The notes beneath the pieces are model-generated. The model ran no database searches and was not told the DNA's origin. It worked only from the letters and a program-made list of their open reading frames with translations. This document shows, piece by piece, positions 32,723-44,621 of a stretch of 45,503 nucleotides of DNA (positions within the stretch are counted from its first letter, which is position 1; each line of letters opens with the position of its first letter). The stretch covers positions 1 to 45,503 of the forward strand of contig CAJQPN010000007.1 in assembly GCA_905480195.1 (NCBI GenBank), in the 5' to 3' direction. The position numbers were made by a program, and so were the translations under genes. This stretch comes from an uncultured Acidimicrobiales bacterium. Lineage in GTDB: Bacteria > Actinomycetota > Acidimicrobiia > Acidimicrobiales > Aldehydirespiratoraceae.

Positions 32723-33973
32723 TCAGCCGAGCTCGGGGTACGGAGTGAAGCGGCTGCAGAGTACCTCAGCTTCAGCCTTCACTGCGGCGACGATTGACTC
32801 ATCGTCGCGTCCACGCAACGCCCGGGCGATCAGGCTTGCGATCTCCCGCATCTCGGCCTCGCCCATTCCCTGGGTGGTGACAGCCGGCGTACCGATGCGC
32901 ACGCCCGAGGTGACAAACGGAGATCGAGGATCGTCGGGCACGGTGTTCTTGTTGAGGCTGATTCCCGCCTGATCGAGTATGTCCTGGGCGACCTTGCCGG
33001 TCAGATCGGCATCGAACGTTCGCAGATCGACGAGCAGGAGATGGTTGTCGGTGCCGCCGGAACAGAGGCGGAATCCCTCCCCCGCGAGCGCCTCGGCCAA
33101 CACAGCAGCATTTGCGACGATCCGCTGCGCATAGTCCTTGAACTCGTCGGTGGCAGCCTCTGCAAATGCAACGGCCTTGGCAGCGATGCTGCTCTCGATC
33201 GGGCCACCCTGGATCCCCGGGAACATCGCCTTGTCGATGGCCTGTGCGTATTCCGCGGTGGTGAGGATGCATCCGCCGCGAGGGCCTCGGAGGGTTTTGT
33301 GGGTAGTGAAGGTCATGACATCGACATAGGGCATCGGGTTGGGATGCACGCCCCCGGCGATCAGGCCCGCGATATGGGCTGCATCGAACATGAGCATCGC
33401 GCCGACCTCGTCGGCGATCTCTCGGAACGGCTTCGGGTCGATGACACGCGGGTAGGCGGTCGCGCCGGCGACGATCAGTTTCGGCCGGTGTTCGTGTGCC
33501 TTCTCCCGCACCTCTTCCATGTCGATGCGCTCGTCGCTGGCAGTGACGCCGTAACTCACGAAGTTGTACTGCAGACCCGAGAAGTTGACCGGCGAACCGT
33601 GGGTGAGATGACCACCGTGATCAAGACTCAGACCGAGGATCGTGTCGCCCGGTTCGAGAAGGGCTTGGTAAACACCCATGTTTGCGATGGCGCCAGCATG
33701 GGGTTGCACGTTGGCGTGATCGGCTCCGAAAAGTTCGCAACCGCGACGGCGCGCCAAGTCCTCGATGTCGTCGACGACCATGTTCCCGCCGTAGTAGCGC
33801 TTACCGGGGTAGCCCTCGGAGTACTTGTTGGTGAGCACCGAACCGGTGGCGGCCATAACCGCAGGCGACGCGAGGTTCTCGCTCGCGATCAGCTGGATCC
33901 AGGTGTTTTGTCGGCGTTCTTCGGCACGAATGAGGTCGAACACCTCATCGTCGTCAATCTTGGGCCAGGGCAC
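32723..33973 (-). CDS. glyA: Serine hydroxymethyltransferase
   Basis: PLP enzyme of 416 residues that converts serine and tetrahydrofolate to glycine and methylene-THF. The conserved segments are [42 protein letters not shown] and [16 protein letters not shown]. The PLP lysine is Lys226 in [14 protein letters not shown]. The start is GTG at 33973, with a strong GGAGGTG just upstream; the frame open further upstream is not conserved. It lies between rpiB and wecA in the same direction. Confidence 0.97.
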   Translation of the reverse strand: MPWPKIDDDEVFDLIRAEERRQNTWIQLIASENLASPAVMAATGSVLTNKYSEGYPGKRYYGGNMVVDDIEDLARRRGCELFGADHANVQPHAGAIANMGVYQALLEPGDTILGLSLDHGGHLTHGSPVNFSGLQYNFVSYGVTASDERIDMEEVREKAHEHRPKLIVAGATAYPRVIDPKPFREIADEVGAMLMFDAAHIAGLIAGGVHPNPMPYVDVMTFTTHKTLRGPRGGCILTTAEYAQAIDKAMFPGIQGGPIESSIAAKAVAFAEAATDEFKDYAQRIVANAAVLAEALAGEGFRLCSGGTDNHLLLVDLRTFDADLTGKVAQDILDQAGISLNKNTVPDDPRSPFVTSGVRIGTPAVTTQGMGEAEMREIASLIARALRGRDDESIVAAVKAEAEVLCSRFTPYPELG

Positions 33974-34023
33974 AGTCCACCTCCGCAGAAGAAGTTCAGC
34001 GAAGCGTATCGGCGGGCGACCGG

Positions 34024-34470
34024 TCAGGCTTGCTCGCCGCCGAGACCGTCGATCTTGGCCACCCTCCCCTCGTGTCGACCACCTTCGAAGATCGCACCGA
34101 GCCACGCGTCGACGCAGTCTTTGGCGACTTGAGGGCCGACGAGGCGCTCACCGATGCAGATCACGTTGGCGTCGTTGTGCTCGCGCGTGAGTCGGGCGCT
34201 CGTGACATCCCAGACCGTTGCGGCACGAATACCTTCGATCTTGTTGGCAGCCATGGCGATCCCGATGCCGCTGCCACACACGCAGAGACCGAGGTCGGCG
34301 CCGCCGTCGCGGATCGATCGACCGACCGCTGCTCCGAAGTCGGGGTAATCGACCCTGTCGGTGGAATAGGCACCACAGTCGACGATGTCATGGCCCAAAC
34401 CTCGGAGATGCTCGGCGAGCTCCTCTTTCAGGTAGAAACCGGCATGATCAGATCCAACTGCGATGCGCAC
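34024..34470 (-). CDS. rpiB: Ribose-5-phosphate isomerase B
   Basis: Interconverts ribose-5-phosphate and ribulose-5-phosphate in the pentose phosphate pathway. The 148-residue length is normal. Diagnostic features are the N-terminal [18 protein letters not shown], the catalytic Cys65 in [15 protein letters not shown], and the segment [18 protein letters not shown]. It lies 18 nt downstream of prmC and 50 nt upstream of glyA. In many actinobacterial clusters of this type a Sua5/TsaC gene is found near this position; it is absent here. Confidence 0.97.
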   Translation of the reverse strand: MRIAVGSDHAGFYLKEELAEHLRGLGHDIVDCGAYSTDRVDYPDFGAAVGRSIRDGGADLGLCVCGSGIGIAMAANKIEGIRAATVWDVTSARLTREHNDANVICIGERLVGPQVAKDCVDAWLGAIFEGGRHEGRVAKIDGLGGEQA

Positions 34471-34488
34471 ACTTCGATCCTATGACGA

Positions 34489-35376
34489 TCAGCGTGGCCG
34501 GTGGGCCACGACCGCGCGGTCACGACCCTGCAGGTCGATGTGGACGCTGGCGCTCCAGCCCTGGGTCGAGAACCGTTCGGCAATCGTGGCGGTCTGGGTC
34601 GGCGCCATCTCGAGGATGACGACTCCGCCAGGGGCAACCCACGCCACGGCACCGTCAACAATCGCAATCAGATCGTCAAGTCCGTCGCCACCGGCCCGCA
34701 GCGCAGTCGACGGCTCCCAGTCGGCGACAACAGCAGGCAACTCCTCGGTGTCGGTGACGTACGGCGGATTGGAGACAAGTACGTCGAGTGAGCCCTGCAC
34801 GCTGGCAGGAAGGGCATCGAACCAAGATCCCTCGTGGAGCGAGACCCGGCTCGCAGCGCGACCGATGCCGGTCAGGTTGGCCCGAGCCACCTGCAGAGCC
34901 TCGGCCGAGACATCGGTGGCCAGCACCCGAGCTGAACGACACTCAGTGGCAATCGAGAGACCGATAGCTCCACTGCCCGTTCCGAGATCGGCAACGAGGA
35001 GTTCGCGTTCGACGCTGCGTGCCTTGATCTCGTCGATCGCCAACCCGGCGACCTCTTCGGTCTCGGGGCGAGGAATCAGGACTCGCTTGTCGACTATGAG
35101 GTCAAGATGCCGAAACCCCCATCGACCGACGACGTACTGAAGCGGCTCACCCTGCTCGCGGCGGGCGACCATTGCGTCGAGCGTCGCCACGCCTCGCATC
35201 GTTGCCAACGCAGGAAGCACCTCGTAGAACTCAGACGGCTCGACCCCGCTCGTCTCTTCGACGATGCGGCGGGCGTCGATCTCTGCTGATTCAATCCCCG
35301 CTCGCTTGAGGCGAGCGGTCGTCTCAGCGAGGAGTTCCGCCCAAGAGACCGTCCCCTCCTCGGGCCGGTCGGTCAT
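34489..35376 (-). CDS. prmC: Release factor glutamine methyltransferase PrmC
   Basis: Methylates the glutamine of the GGQ motif in peptide release factors, here RF1 encoded directly upstream. Length is 295. The N-terminal helical domain is followed by LIPRPETEEV, the SAM-binding DLGTGSGAIGLS (130-141), and the catalytic NPPY at 203-206 in LVSNPPYVTD. The ATG shares one base with the prfA stop (TGATG, 35374-35378), so the substrate and its modifying enzyme are translationally coupled. Confidence 0.97.
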   Translation of the reverse strand: MTDRPEEGTVSWAELLAETTARLKRAGIESAEIDARRIVEETSGVEPSEFYEVLPALATMRGVATLDAMVARREQGEPLQYVVGRWGFRHLDLIVDKRVLIPRPETEEVAGLAIDEIKARSVERELLVADLGTGSGAIGLSIATECRSARVLATDVSAEALQVARANLTGIGRAASRVSLHEGSWFDALPASVQGSLDVLVSNPPYVTDTEELPAVVADWEPSTALRAGGDGLDDLIAIVDGAVAWVAPGGVVILEMAPTQTATIAERFSTQGWSASVHIDLQGRDRAVVAHRPR

Positions 35377-36443
35377 CAGACGACGTCCTCCTCGAGTTGA
35401 CGACGGCGTTCTTCGGCGACGAGGGCATCGCTCACCTCGTCGAGTTCGCCCGCCATCACCCGGTCGAGTTTGTGGAGCGTCAGCCCGATGCGGTGATCGC
35501 TGACCCGGTTTTCCTTGTAGTTGTAGGTGCGGATCTTCTCAGAGCGGTCACCGGTGCCGACCTGACTGCCTCGAAGCTTCGAAGCCTCGGCCGCTGCCTT
35601 CTCCTGTTCGATCTGCAGAAGCCGGCTCTTGAGCACCCGGAGGGCTTTGTCCTTGTTCTTGAGTTGACTCTTCTCGTCCTGCATCGAAACGACGACACCG
35701 GTCGGGATATGGGTGATGCGAACCGCAGAGTCCATCGTGTTGACCGACTGACCACCCGGCCCCGATGCGCGGTAGGTATCGATCCGGAGATCATTGTCGT
35801 CAACCTGCACCTCGACCTCGTCAGCCTCGGGAATCACCAGTACGGTCGCCGACGACGTGTGGATCCGGCCCTGACTTTCGGTGACCGGAACACGCTGGAC
35901 GCGATGGGTCCCGGCCTCGTGCTTCATGCGGGACCACACGAGATCACCGCTGAGCATCGCCGTGATCTCGGAGTAGCCCCCGAGGTCGGAGTGTGAGGCC
36001 GACATGACCTCGAGCTTCCAACCCATTCGCTTGGCGAAGGACTCAAACATCATGAACAGGTCGCGGGCGAAGAGATTGGCCTCCTCGCCTCCGGCAGCAC
36101 CCCGGATCTCGATGATCACGTTGCGTTCGTCATTCGGGTCACGCGGCAACAGCAAGACCCGGAGCTGTTCTTCATCGCCAGCGACGGACGCCTCCAGCAA
36201 CTCGATCTCGCCCCGAAGTTCGTTGCGTTCGTCGTGATCGGCGGCCGACATCATCTCGCGAAACTCGACGAGGTCATCGGTGCTCTGGCGTAGGCGACGA
36301 GCCACGCGGACGACGTCTTCGAGTTGTTTGAATCGGCGACCGAGGTCAGCGAGCTGGTGGGGGTCGGACTGAACCGCTGGATCGCCGAGACGGATCTCGA
36401 CGTCGCGCAGCTCGTTCTCGAGGCTCTCGATCCGTTCCAGCAT
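35376..36443 (-). CDS. prfA: Peptide chain release factor 1
   Basis: Terminates translation at UAA and UAG. Length is 355. The peptidyl-hydrolysis motif GGQ is at residues 230-232 (SGPGGQSVNTMDSAV), and the codon-recognition tripeptide PVT is at 186-188 in the HRVQRVPVTESQGRIHTS segment, which identifies RF1 rather than RF2. The C-terminal part includes QVGTGDRSEKIRTYNYKENR. The ATG is at 36443. It follows the J-domain gene by 18 nt on the same strand. Confidence 0.98.
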   Translation of the reverse strand: MLERIESLENELRDVEIRLGDPAVQSDPHQLADLGRRFKQLEDVVRVARRLRQSTDDLVEFREMMSAADHDERNELRGEIELLEASVAGDEEQLRVLLLPRDPNDERNVIIEIRGAAGGEEANLFARDLFMMFESFAKRMGWKLEVMSASHSDLGGYSEITAMLSGDLVWSRMKHEAGTHRVQRVPVTESQGRIHTSSATVLVIPEADEVEVQVDDNDLRIDTYRASGPGGQSVNTMDSAVRITHIPTGVVVSMQDEKSQLKNKDKALRVLKSRLLQIEQEKAAAEASKLRGSQVGTGDRSEKIRTYNYKENRVSDHRIGLTLHKLDRVMAGELDEVSDALVAEERRRQLEEDVV

Positions 36444-36461
36444 CCATCCGAGGCTAGGCCG

Positions 36462-37178
36462 TCAGGAGGCGAGGAGGATGCGACGAGCCTCGGTGATGTC
36501 GGCGATGCGGCGAGCAGCGTCGGCGTCATCTCCACCGTGATCGGGATGCGCGCTGATCAGCGACTGACGGAATGATCGCTGAACCAGCGCACGCTCGGGG
36601 AGCCCGGCATCGAGGTCGAGACCGAGGACGCGCAATGCCCATCCGACAGGATCGGCCAACGCGTCACCGTTCAGCGAACCGTAGCCCCGGCCCGACAAGT
36701 AGAGCAGCAGAGCGGCATCGATCGCACCGGTCCACGAGATCCCGCGACGGATGGCAGCGAGCACCTCGCCCCGGAACTGATACGGCACGTGCTGGGCCGC
36801 ATAGATCGCACCCAGCACCATCTGGCCCGGCAGCCCCTTGTCGCCGGTGAACTGGACCGAAAGTTCGCCGTCTTCGTCATGGCGAAAGAGTCGGTGAGGA
36901 CTGCGGGTCAAGCCGATTCGGTCTTCCTGGAAACGGTGACGCAGGCGAGGTTGTGGGATTCGACGTCCGGCTTCGATCTCGTGTGTCAACGACACGAGAT
37001 CGGGGACCAAGTCAGGGTCGATCTCGGGCGTGAAGCGAGCTGCAATCGCGCCCAGGAGCACACCACCGATCCCAGGTGCAGGATCACACGGCAAGTCGAG
37101 TACGCCGAGGGCAACGCGCCGCGTCGGCGCGATCGGCCGCGAGTGATAGATCTCAATCTCGGCGAGCAACATCGACAA
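36462..37178 (-). CDS. Unknown protein with a C-terminal J-domain-like segment
   Basis: The protein has 238 residues. The C-terminal 45 residues carry an HPD tripeptide (211-213) within RALVQRSFRQSLISAHPDHGG, followed by an amphipathic helix ending ITEARRILLAS. This is the pattern of helices II-IV of a DnaJ J domain, which stimulates Hsp70 ATPase. The first 195 residues do not resemble a known family; they include GIGGVLLGAIAARF and GLPGQMVLGAIYAAQHVPYQ. It is placed directly upstream of prfA on the same strand. A cochaperone role is inference. ATGs at 37178 and 37172 are both possible starts. Confidence 0.75.
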   Translation of the reverse strand: MSMLLAEIEIYHSRPIAPTRRVALGVLDLPCDPAPGIGGVLLGAIAARFTPEIDPDLVPDLVSLTHEIEAGRRIPQPRLRHRFQEDRIGLTRSPHRLFRHDEDGELSVQFTGDKGLPGQMVLGAIYAAQHVPYQFRGEVLAAIRRGISWTGAIDAALLLYLSGRGYGSLNGDALADPVGWALRVLGLDLDAGLPERALVQRSFRQSLISAHPDHGGDDADAARRIADITEARRILLAS

Positions 37179-37247
37179 TCATCGTAGAAGCGCTGGGCCG
37201 TTTACACCCGGTCGGCCGTTCCAGGCATGAACCGCGTCGGCAACGGT

Positions 37248-38021
37248 TCAGATCATACGAACGAGCGTGTCACGCAGACGGGCAGCAAGGTCGTGAATAT
37301 CGTCCTCGTCGGACTCCTCCGCCTCGAGCATGTCGGCGAGCGACTCGCAGTTTTCGCGGATCGCTGCCCAGGCCGATGCAGGGAATCCGAACGGGGTGGC
37401 GACGCCGGCGATCCGTCGACCGTGTTCGACCGATCGCGTGACGCCCTGCGCGTCGTTGCCGTCGCGACGGAGACGATCTACCGCCTCGAACATCGCCGAC
37501 AAGAGCTCGTTGACCTCGAGCCCCTCGAGCTCCTCGAGCCCGTCATCGGCTGTGCGGGCGAGCAGGTCCTCGATCACGAGCTCGACCTGCTCCTCGTCCT
37601 CCTCATGGCAGACAAGATCACCATCATCGAGCTCGTGCGGAACTGCCGCCTGGCTGAGTCGCTCCGACAGCACCGCCTGCAGCTCCGACGACCAGCCCTC
37701 CATCTCGAATGCAACCTGCTGCTTGTCGGGATCGAGATCGGGATTCGTGGCCGCTTCCACCTCCTCGAGCAGGGCGTCGACCTGATCCTCGACACTCTCA
37801 TGGGCGAGCAACGTCGTCCCCTGCCAGGAGTGCACCACCTCGTCGGCTAGCAACAACTGGGCGAGCATGCGTCGAGTTTCCGACGCCATCGCATGTAGCT
37901 CATACGCGAGCCACTCACCGGACTCGTCGTCGACCAAGTCGGCGGTGGGCTCGGCATCGTCGACAGTCGATGAGTCGGAACCATCGCTGGTCCGGCGGAA
38001 AGGGTTCTGAAAGCTCGGCAC
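37248..38021 (-). CDS. Acidic unknown protein with an internal duplication
   Basis: The product is a very acidic protein of 257 residues without a signal peptide. Two related blocks are visible. Residues about 40-90 contain LLADEVVHSWQGTTLLAHES then VEDQVDALLEEVE. Residues about 105-156 contain LSQAAVPHELDDGDLVCHEE then DEEQVELVIEDLL. Both have the helix, beta hairpin, acidic helix order of DUF2007-like small folds; this link is tentative. The C-terminal part (about 165-257) is helical. It is divergent from glpX with 63 bp between the starts and lies 69 bp upstream of the J-domain gene. Function unknown. Confidence 0.75.
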   Translation of the reverse strand: MPSFQNPFRRTSDGSDSSTVDDAEPTADLVDDESGEWLAYELHAMASETRRMLAQLLLADEVVHSWQGTTLLAHESVEDQVDALLEEVEAATNPDLDPDKQQVAFEMEGWSSELQAVLSERLSQAAVPHELDDGDLVCHEEDEEQVELVIEDLLARTADDGLEELEGLEVNELLSAMFEAVDRLRRDGNDAQGVTRSVEHGRRIAGVATPFGFPASAWAAIRENCESLADMLEAEESDEDDIHDLAARLRDTLVRMI

Positions 38022-38084
38022 GTTGTCATGTTCTCACGTTGCCCATGCCAGCGGAAAAGATGACCGTCAGGTACCGTCCGACCC

Positions 38085-39071
38085 ATGGCGACCTCCCCAT
38101 TGATGCCGGACCGCAACCTGGCCCTCGAACTCGTTCGCGTCACCGAAGCAGCGGCGATCGCCGCCTCTCGATGGATGGGGCGGGGCGACAAGGAGGGAGC
38201 CGATGGCGCAGCGGTCGACGCCATGCGAACCATGCTCTCCAGTGTCTCGATGGACGGCGTAGTCGTCATCGGCGAGGGCGAGAAGGACGAAGCTCCGATG
38301 CTCTTCAACGGCGAACGTATCGGTGACGGAACACATGCCGAGACCGACATCGCCGTCGACCCCATCGACGGCACGACGCTCACTGCGCTCGGCCGAGCCA
38401 ACGCCTTGGCCGTGATCGCAGTTGCGCCCCGGGGCACGATGTACGACCCGGGCCCGTGCATGTACATGGAAAAGCTCGCGGTTGGCCCCGAAGCCGTCGG
38501 CGCGATCGACCTCGACAAATCGCTCACCGAGAACCTCGAAGCAGTGGCGGAAGCCAAGAATTGTGCGGTCCGAGACCTCACCGCCGTCATCCTCGACCGC
38601 GATCGCCACGCCGAACACATCCGTGAGGTGCGTGAGGCGGGCGCCCGAATCCGGCTCATCCCCGACGGGGACGTTGCCGGTGCCATCTCGACATGTTGGC
38701 CCGACGCCGGCGCCGACATTCTCATCGGGATCGGCGGTACCCCCGAAGGCGTGATCACCGCAGCCGCCCTCAAGTGCATGGGTGGGCAACAACTCGGCCG
38801 CCTGTGGCCCCGCAACGAACGGGAACGTGCCGAGGCAATTCAGCAGGGCTACGACCTCGAACGCATCCTGACCCAGGATGATCTGGTCCGCAGCGACGAC
38901 TGTTTCTTCGCCGCCACCGGCATCACCGACGGCGACCTCATGAACGGCGTGCACTTCAACCAGCGCGGTGCGACTACCGAGTCGCTCGTCATGCGTTCGC
39001 GCACTGGCACCGTCCGCCACATCCGCGCGCTGCACAGCCAAGAGAAGGCGAACGAGATCCTCGACGCCTGA
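38085..39071 (+). CDS. glpX: Class II fructose-1,6-bisphosphatase
   Basis: Dephosphorylates fructose-1,6-bisphosphate in gluconeogenesis. The 328-residue length fits GlpX. Metal and substrate motifs are [11 protein letters not shown] (63-73), [10 protein letters not shown] (90-99) and [20 protein letters not shown]. Actinobacteria generally rely on this class for gluconeogenesis. It is divergent from the acidic protein gene. No class I enzyme is seen in the window. Confidence 0.97.
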   Translation: MATSPLMPDRNLALELVRVTEAAAIAASRWMGRGDKEGADGAAVDAMRTMLSSVSMDGVVVIGEGEKDEAPMLFNGERIGDGTHAETDIAVDPIDGTTLTALGRANALAVIAVAPRGTMYDPGPCMYMEKLAVGPEAVGAIDLDKSLTENLEAVAEAKNCAVRDLTAVILDRDRHAEHIREVREAGARIRLIPDGDVAGAISTCWPDAGADILIGIGGTPEGVITAAALKCMGGQQLGRLWPRNERERAEAIQQGYDLERILTQDDLVRSDDCFFAATGITDGDLMNGVHFNQRGATTESLVMRSRTGTVRHIRALHSQEKANEILDA

Positions 39072-39202
39072 CGACGATCACAGCGAGACCGCGAACGCTC
39101 ACTGCCCCTCGCGACCCCCTGCGTGGTCGTCGGATCAACCGGAGCAGACGAGCAAACCTCCTCTGTCTGCGGTCGATGCACTTTGCAGGGCACACTCTTG
39201 TG

Positions 39203-40006
39203 ATGGACATTGCTCGCTATCGAGTCCGACCGAACACCGATGTCGATCTGGGCGCTTGGCCCACCGCTGATGACGGCGATCTTGACAAAGACGACATCGA
39301 GGATCGTCTCGACGATCTCAACGACGAACTGGAAGAACTGCAGGAATTGTTGTTTGCCGAAGGCAAGCAGAAAGTGCTGATCGTGATCCAGGCGACCGAC
39401 ACCGGCGGCAAGGACGGCACGATCCGGCACGTGTTTGACGGCGTCAACCCAAGCGGCGTGAAGGTCGCTGCCTTCAAGAGACCGACCGAGAAAGAACTCG
39501 CACACGACTATCTCTGGCGGGTGCACGCCCACACGCCGGGGAGCGGCGAGATCACGATCTTTAACCGTTCGCACTACGAGGACGTTCTCGTCGTGCGGGT
39601 CCACGATCTCGTGCCCGAGAAACGATGGTCGAAGCGCTACCGGCACATCCGCGAGTTCGAGCAGATGTTGGTCGACGAAGGCACGACGATCATCAAGCTC
39701 TTTTTGCACATCAGCAAGGACGAGCAGCGTGAACGACTCCAGGACCGGGTCGATCAGCCCCACAAGAACTGGAAGTTCAGTTTCGGCGACCTCACAGAAC
39801 GCGAACACTGGGACGACTACCAGGAGGCTTTCCGTATGATGCTCGAAGAGACAGCCACCGATGACGCACCGTGGTACGTCATCCCGTCCGATCGGAAGTG
39901 GTTCCGCAACCTCGTGATCAGTGAGATCGTCGTCCAGACCCTGCGCCAACTCGACATGGCCTGGCCGGCTGCCGAGGAAGGCGTTTCGGGAACCGTGGTC
40001 CCCTGA
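39203..40006 (+). CDS. ppk2: Polyphosphate kinase 2 (class III-like)
   Basis: Transfers phosphate between inorganic polyphosphate and AMP/ADP. Length is 267 residues from the ATG at 39203. Walker A is ATDTGGKDGT (64-73). The FNRSHYEDVLVVRVHDLV segment with SHYED (123-127) is the form found in class III PPK2 enzymes, which phosphorylate both AMP and ADP. The lid region is KDEQRERLQDR (172-182). Substrate range is inferred from these motifs. Its stop shares one base with the sulfatase start (TGATG). Confidence 0.94.
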   Translation: MDIARYRVRPNTDVDLGAWPTADDGDLDKDDIEDRLDDLNDELEELQELLFAEGKQKVLIVIQATDTGGKDGTIRHVFDGVNPSGVKVAAFKRPTEKELAHDYLWRVHAHTPGSGEITIFNRSHYEDVLVVRVHDLVPEKRWSKRYRHIREFEQMLVDEGTTIIKLFLHISKDEQRERLQDRVDQPHKNWKFSFGDLTEREHWDDYQEAFRMMLEETATDDAPWYVIPSDRKWFRNLVISEIVVQTLRQLDMAWPAAEEGVSGTVVP

Positions 40007-41451
40007 TGGACTCTCGCCCCAACCTCCTGCTGTTCATGCCCGACCAGCTTCGGGCCGATGCCGTCGGCTGCTTCGGTAATCCGGTAGCGAAGACCCCCAA
40101 CATCGATGCTCTCGCCGACGCAGGCACCCGCTTCGCCAACGCTTACGGGCAACACAGCGTCTGCTCACAGAGCCGCATCTCAATGTTCACAGGCTGGTAT
40201 CCACACGTCGCAGGTCACCGAACACTTCGTCATCTACTTCAGCCCCATGAGCCCAACGTGTTCAAGTCGCTGCGCAACGGCGGCTATCACGTAGCGCTCG
40301 CTGGTGCTCGCGGCGACATGATGGGGGTCGGCGTGACCGAGGCGAGCTCCGACCGGTTCGGGTTCACCGTGACGCCGGACCTCGGCGCCCTGCTGCACAA
40401 GGGGCCGTTTCCCGAAGACCACAAGTACTACTTCGCCTTTTATCACGGCGTCCTTGACGAGCCGCCGCTCGACTTCGACGAGGCAACGGTGCGAACGGCG
40501 ATCGACTGGATCACCGACGGACTACCAGAGCCGTGGTGTCTCTTTGTCCCGCTGATGTATCCACACCCGCCGTTCACCGCGTCAGAACCTTGGTTCTCGC
40601 TCCACGACCGCAACGATGTTCCCCTGCCCGTACAGACCGATCGATCGACTCGACCCCGCTTCATGCAGGCGATCCACGACCGCTACGGCCTCGGCCGTCT
40701 CGACGATGATGACTGGCGGGAGATCATCGGCACCTACTACGGCATGACATCAAGGGTCGATGATCAGCTCGGCCGGGTACTCCACGCTGTCGACGCTGCG
40801 GGCGCAGCCCCGAACACGGTGAGCTTCTTCTTCACTGATCACGGCGAGTACCTCGGAGACTACGGAGTCGTCGAGAAGTGGATGTCGGGCCTCGATGACG
40901 TGTTAGTCCGCAACCCACTCGTGATCCATGACCCGCGAGCTGGCTCGGGAGTGGTCGAATCCTTTGCCGAACTGGTCGATCTGACCCCAACACTGCTCGA
41001 GCTGGCCGGCCTCGAAGCCGACTACACGCACTTCGGCCGCAGCCTCGTGCCCTTGCTCGCCGATGTCTCGCTCCCCCATCGCGACGCCGCCTTCAGCGAA
41101 GGCGGCTTCCGGCTCGAAGAGGAACCGCTGCTCGAGTCGGGAAACACGGGCCACTACCGGCACAAGCAGGAACTCCAGCACGAAGATACGTCACTGACGG
41201 GTCGAGCGATCTCGATTCGCACCGAACACTGGGCGTACACCGAGCGCCTCTACGAAGGGCCCGAACTGTTCAACCGGGTGGACGATCCCCGAGAGACGGT
41301 GAATCTTGCCGGTTCGGCCCAGACGGTCGACATCGAACGCACACTCAAAGACCGAATTTTCGGATGGCTGTTCGAAACCAGCGATGTCATCCCGTGGACG
41401 CCGGACCCCCGCATGGAGCCGGTGCTGCGCAGCCAGCTTCAGGCCGAGTGA
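40006..41451 (+). CDS. Type I sulfatase (alkaline phosphatase fold)
   Basis: Arylsulfatase-type hydrolase of 481 residues without a signal peptide, so probably cytosolic. The metal-site N-terminus is PNLLLFMPDQLRADAVG and a second metal motif is FFFTDHGEYLGDYGVVEKW. The formylglycine site is C53-S-Q-S-R57 in HSVCSQSRISMFTGWYPH. The position after next to the Cys is normally Pro (CxPxR), but here it is Gln. The Cys and Arg are retained, so activation by FGE (gene at 11173-12057) remains plausible. The substrate is unknown, and a phosphonate or phosphoester hydrolase activity is possible. The start is coupled to ppk2. Confidence 0.92.
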   Translation: MDSRPNLLLFMPDQLRADAVGCFGNPVAKTPNIDALADAGTRFANAYGQHSVCSQSRISMFTGWYPHVAGHRTLRHLLQPHEPNVFKSLRNGGYHVALAGARGDMMGVGVTEASSDRFGFTVTPDLGALLHKGPFPEDHKYYFAFYHGVLDEPPLDFDEATVRTAIDWITDGLPEPWCLFVPLMYPHPPFTASEPWFSLHDRNDVPLPVQTDRSTRPRFMQAIHDRYGLGRLDDDDWREIIGTYYGMTSRVDDQLGRVLHAVDAAGAAPNTVSFFFTDHGEYLGDYGVVEKWMSGLDDVLVRNPLVIHDPRAGSGVVESFAELVDLTPTLLELAGLEADYTHFGRSLVPLLADVSLPHRDAAFSEGGFRLEEEPLLESGNTGHYRHKQELQHEDTSLTGRAISIRTEHWAYTERLYEGPELFNRVDDPRETVNLAGSAQTVDIERTLKDRIFGWLFETSDVIPWTPDPRMEPVLRSQLQAE

Positions 41452-41570
41452 CACCCACAAGTAGGTGCAGCATGGCTCCCAACGTTACGTCGGGACGCCG
41501 ATACACGCGGGAGCGCCGATACTTGGGCCGAGGCGTCGAGACGGCAGGCCAATCGCTCGCCGGTTAGCCG

Positions 41571-41966
41571 CTAGTTGGTGACACCCGCGATACGGAGCCG
41601 GAGCTCGGCCCGAGCCAGCGCCGCCGCCGCATCCTCGTCGTCGGCATCGGCCCGCAACGCCTCCTGAGCCCGGCCGAGTGCAGCCTGGGCTCGGGCCACA
41701 TCGATCTCGGCGGCCGACTCGCTCACGTCGCTCAGAATGGTGACTTCATTACCGGAAACCTGCACGAAACCGCGGTGAACAGCGAACACATCTCGCTCGC
41801 CACCCTCCTTGAGGACCTCAACCGACCAGACTGCAAGGGCGCCGATGAACGGCACGTGGCCAGCCTGGAAGGCGATATCGCCACCTTCCATGGTGCGCGC
41901 GATGACCATCTCTGCCTCGCCGGTGTACGACACCGCTTCGGGGGAGACGACCTGTACGTCGAACAT
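41571..41966 (-). CDS. atpC: ATP synthase F1 epsilon subunit
   Basis: Central-stalk subunit of 131 residues. The N-terminal beta-sandwich reads FDVQVVSPEAVSYTGEAEMV, then GGDIAFQAGHVPFIGAL and HRGFVQVSGNEVTILSD. The C-terminal two-helix part is Ala-rich (RAQAALGRAQEALRADADDE). The ATG is 11 nt after the atpD stop. It is the last gene of the operon; the 119-bp convergent gap to the sulfatase has no clear terminator. Confidence 0.97.
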   Translation of the reverse strand: MFDVQVVSPEAVSYTGEAEMVIARTMEGGDIAFQAGHVPFIGALAVWSVEVLKEGGERDVFAVHRGFVQVSGNEVTILSDVSESAAEIDVARAQAALGRAQEALRADADDEDAAAALARAELRLRIAGVTN

Positions 41967-41977
41967 AGTCGATCGAC

Positions 41978-44615
<2,638 letters not shown>

Positions 44616-44621
44616 GGCTTA

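Noticed and set aside
41452-41570. Convergent gap between sulfatase and atpC as a site for a terminator or small gene
   Set aside because: I see repeated CGCCGATAC words but no stable stem with T-run and no open frame with a ribosome site.
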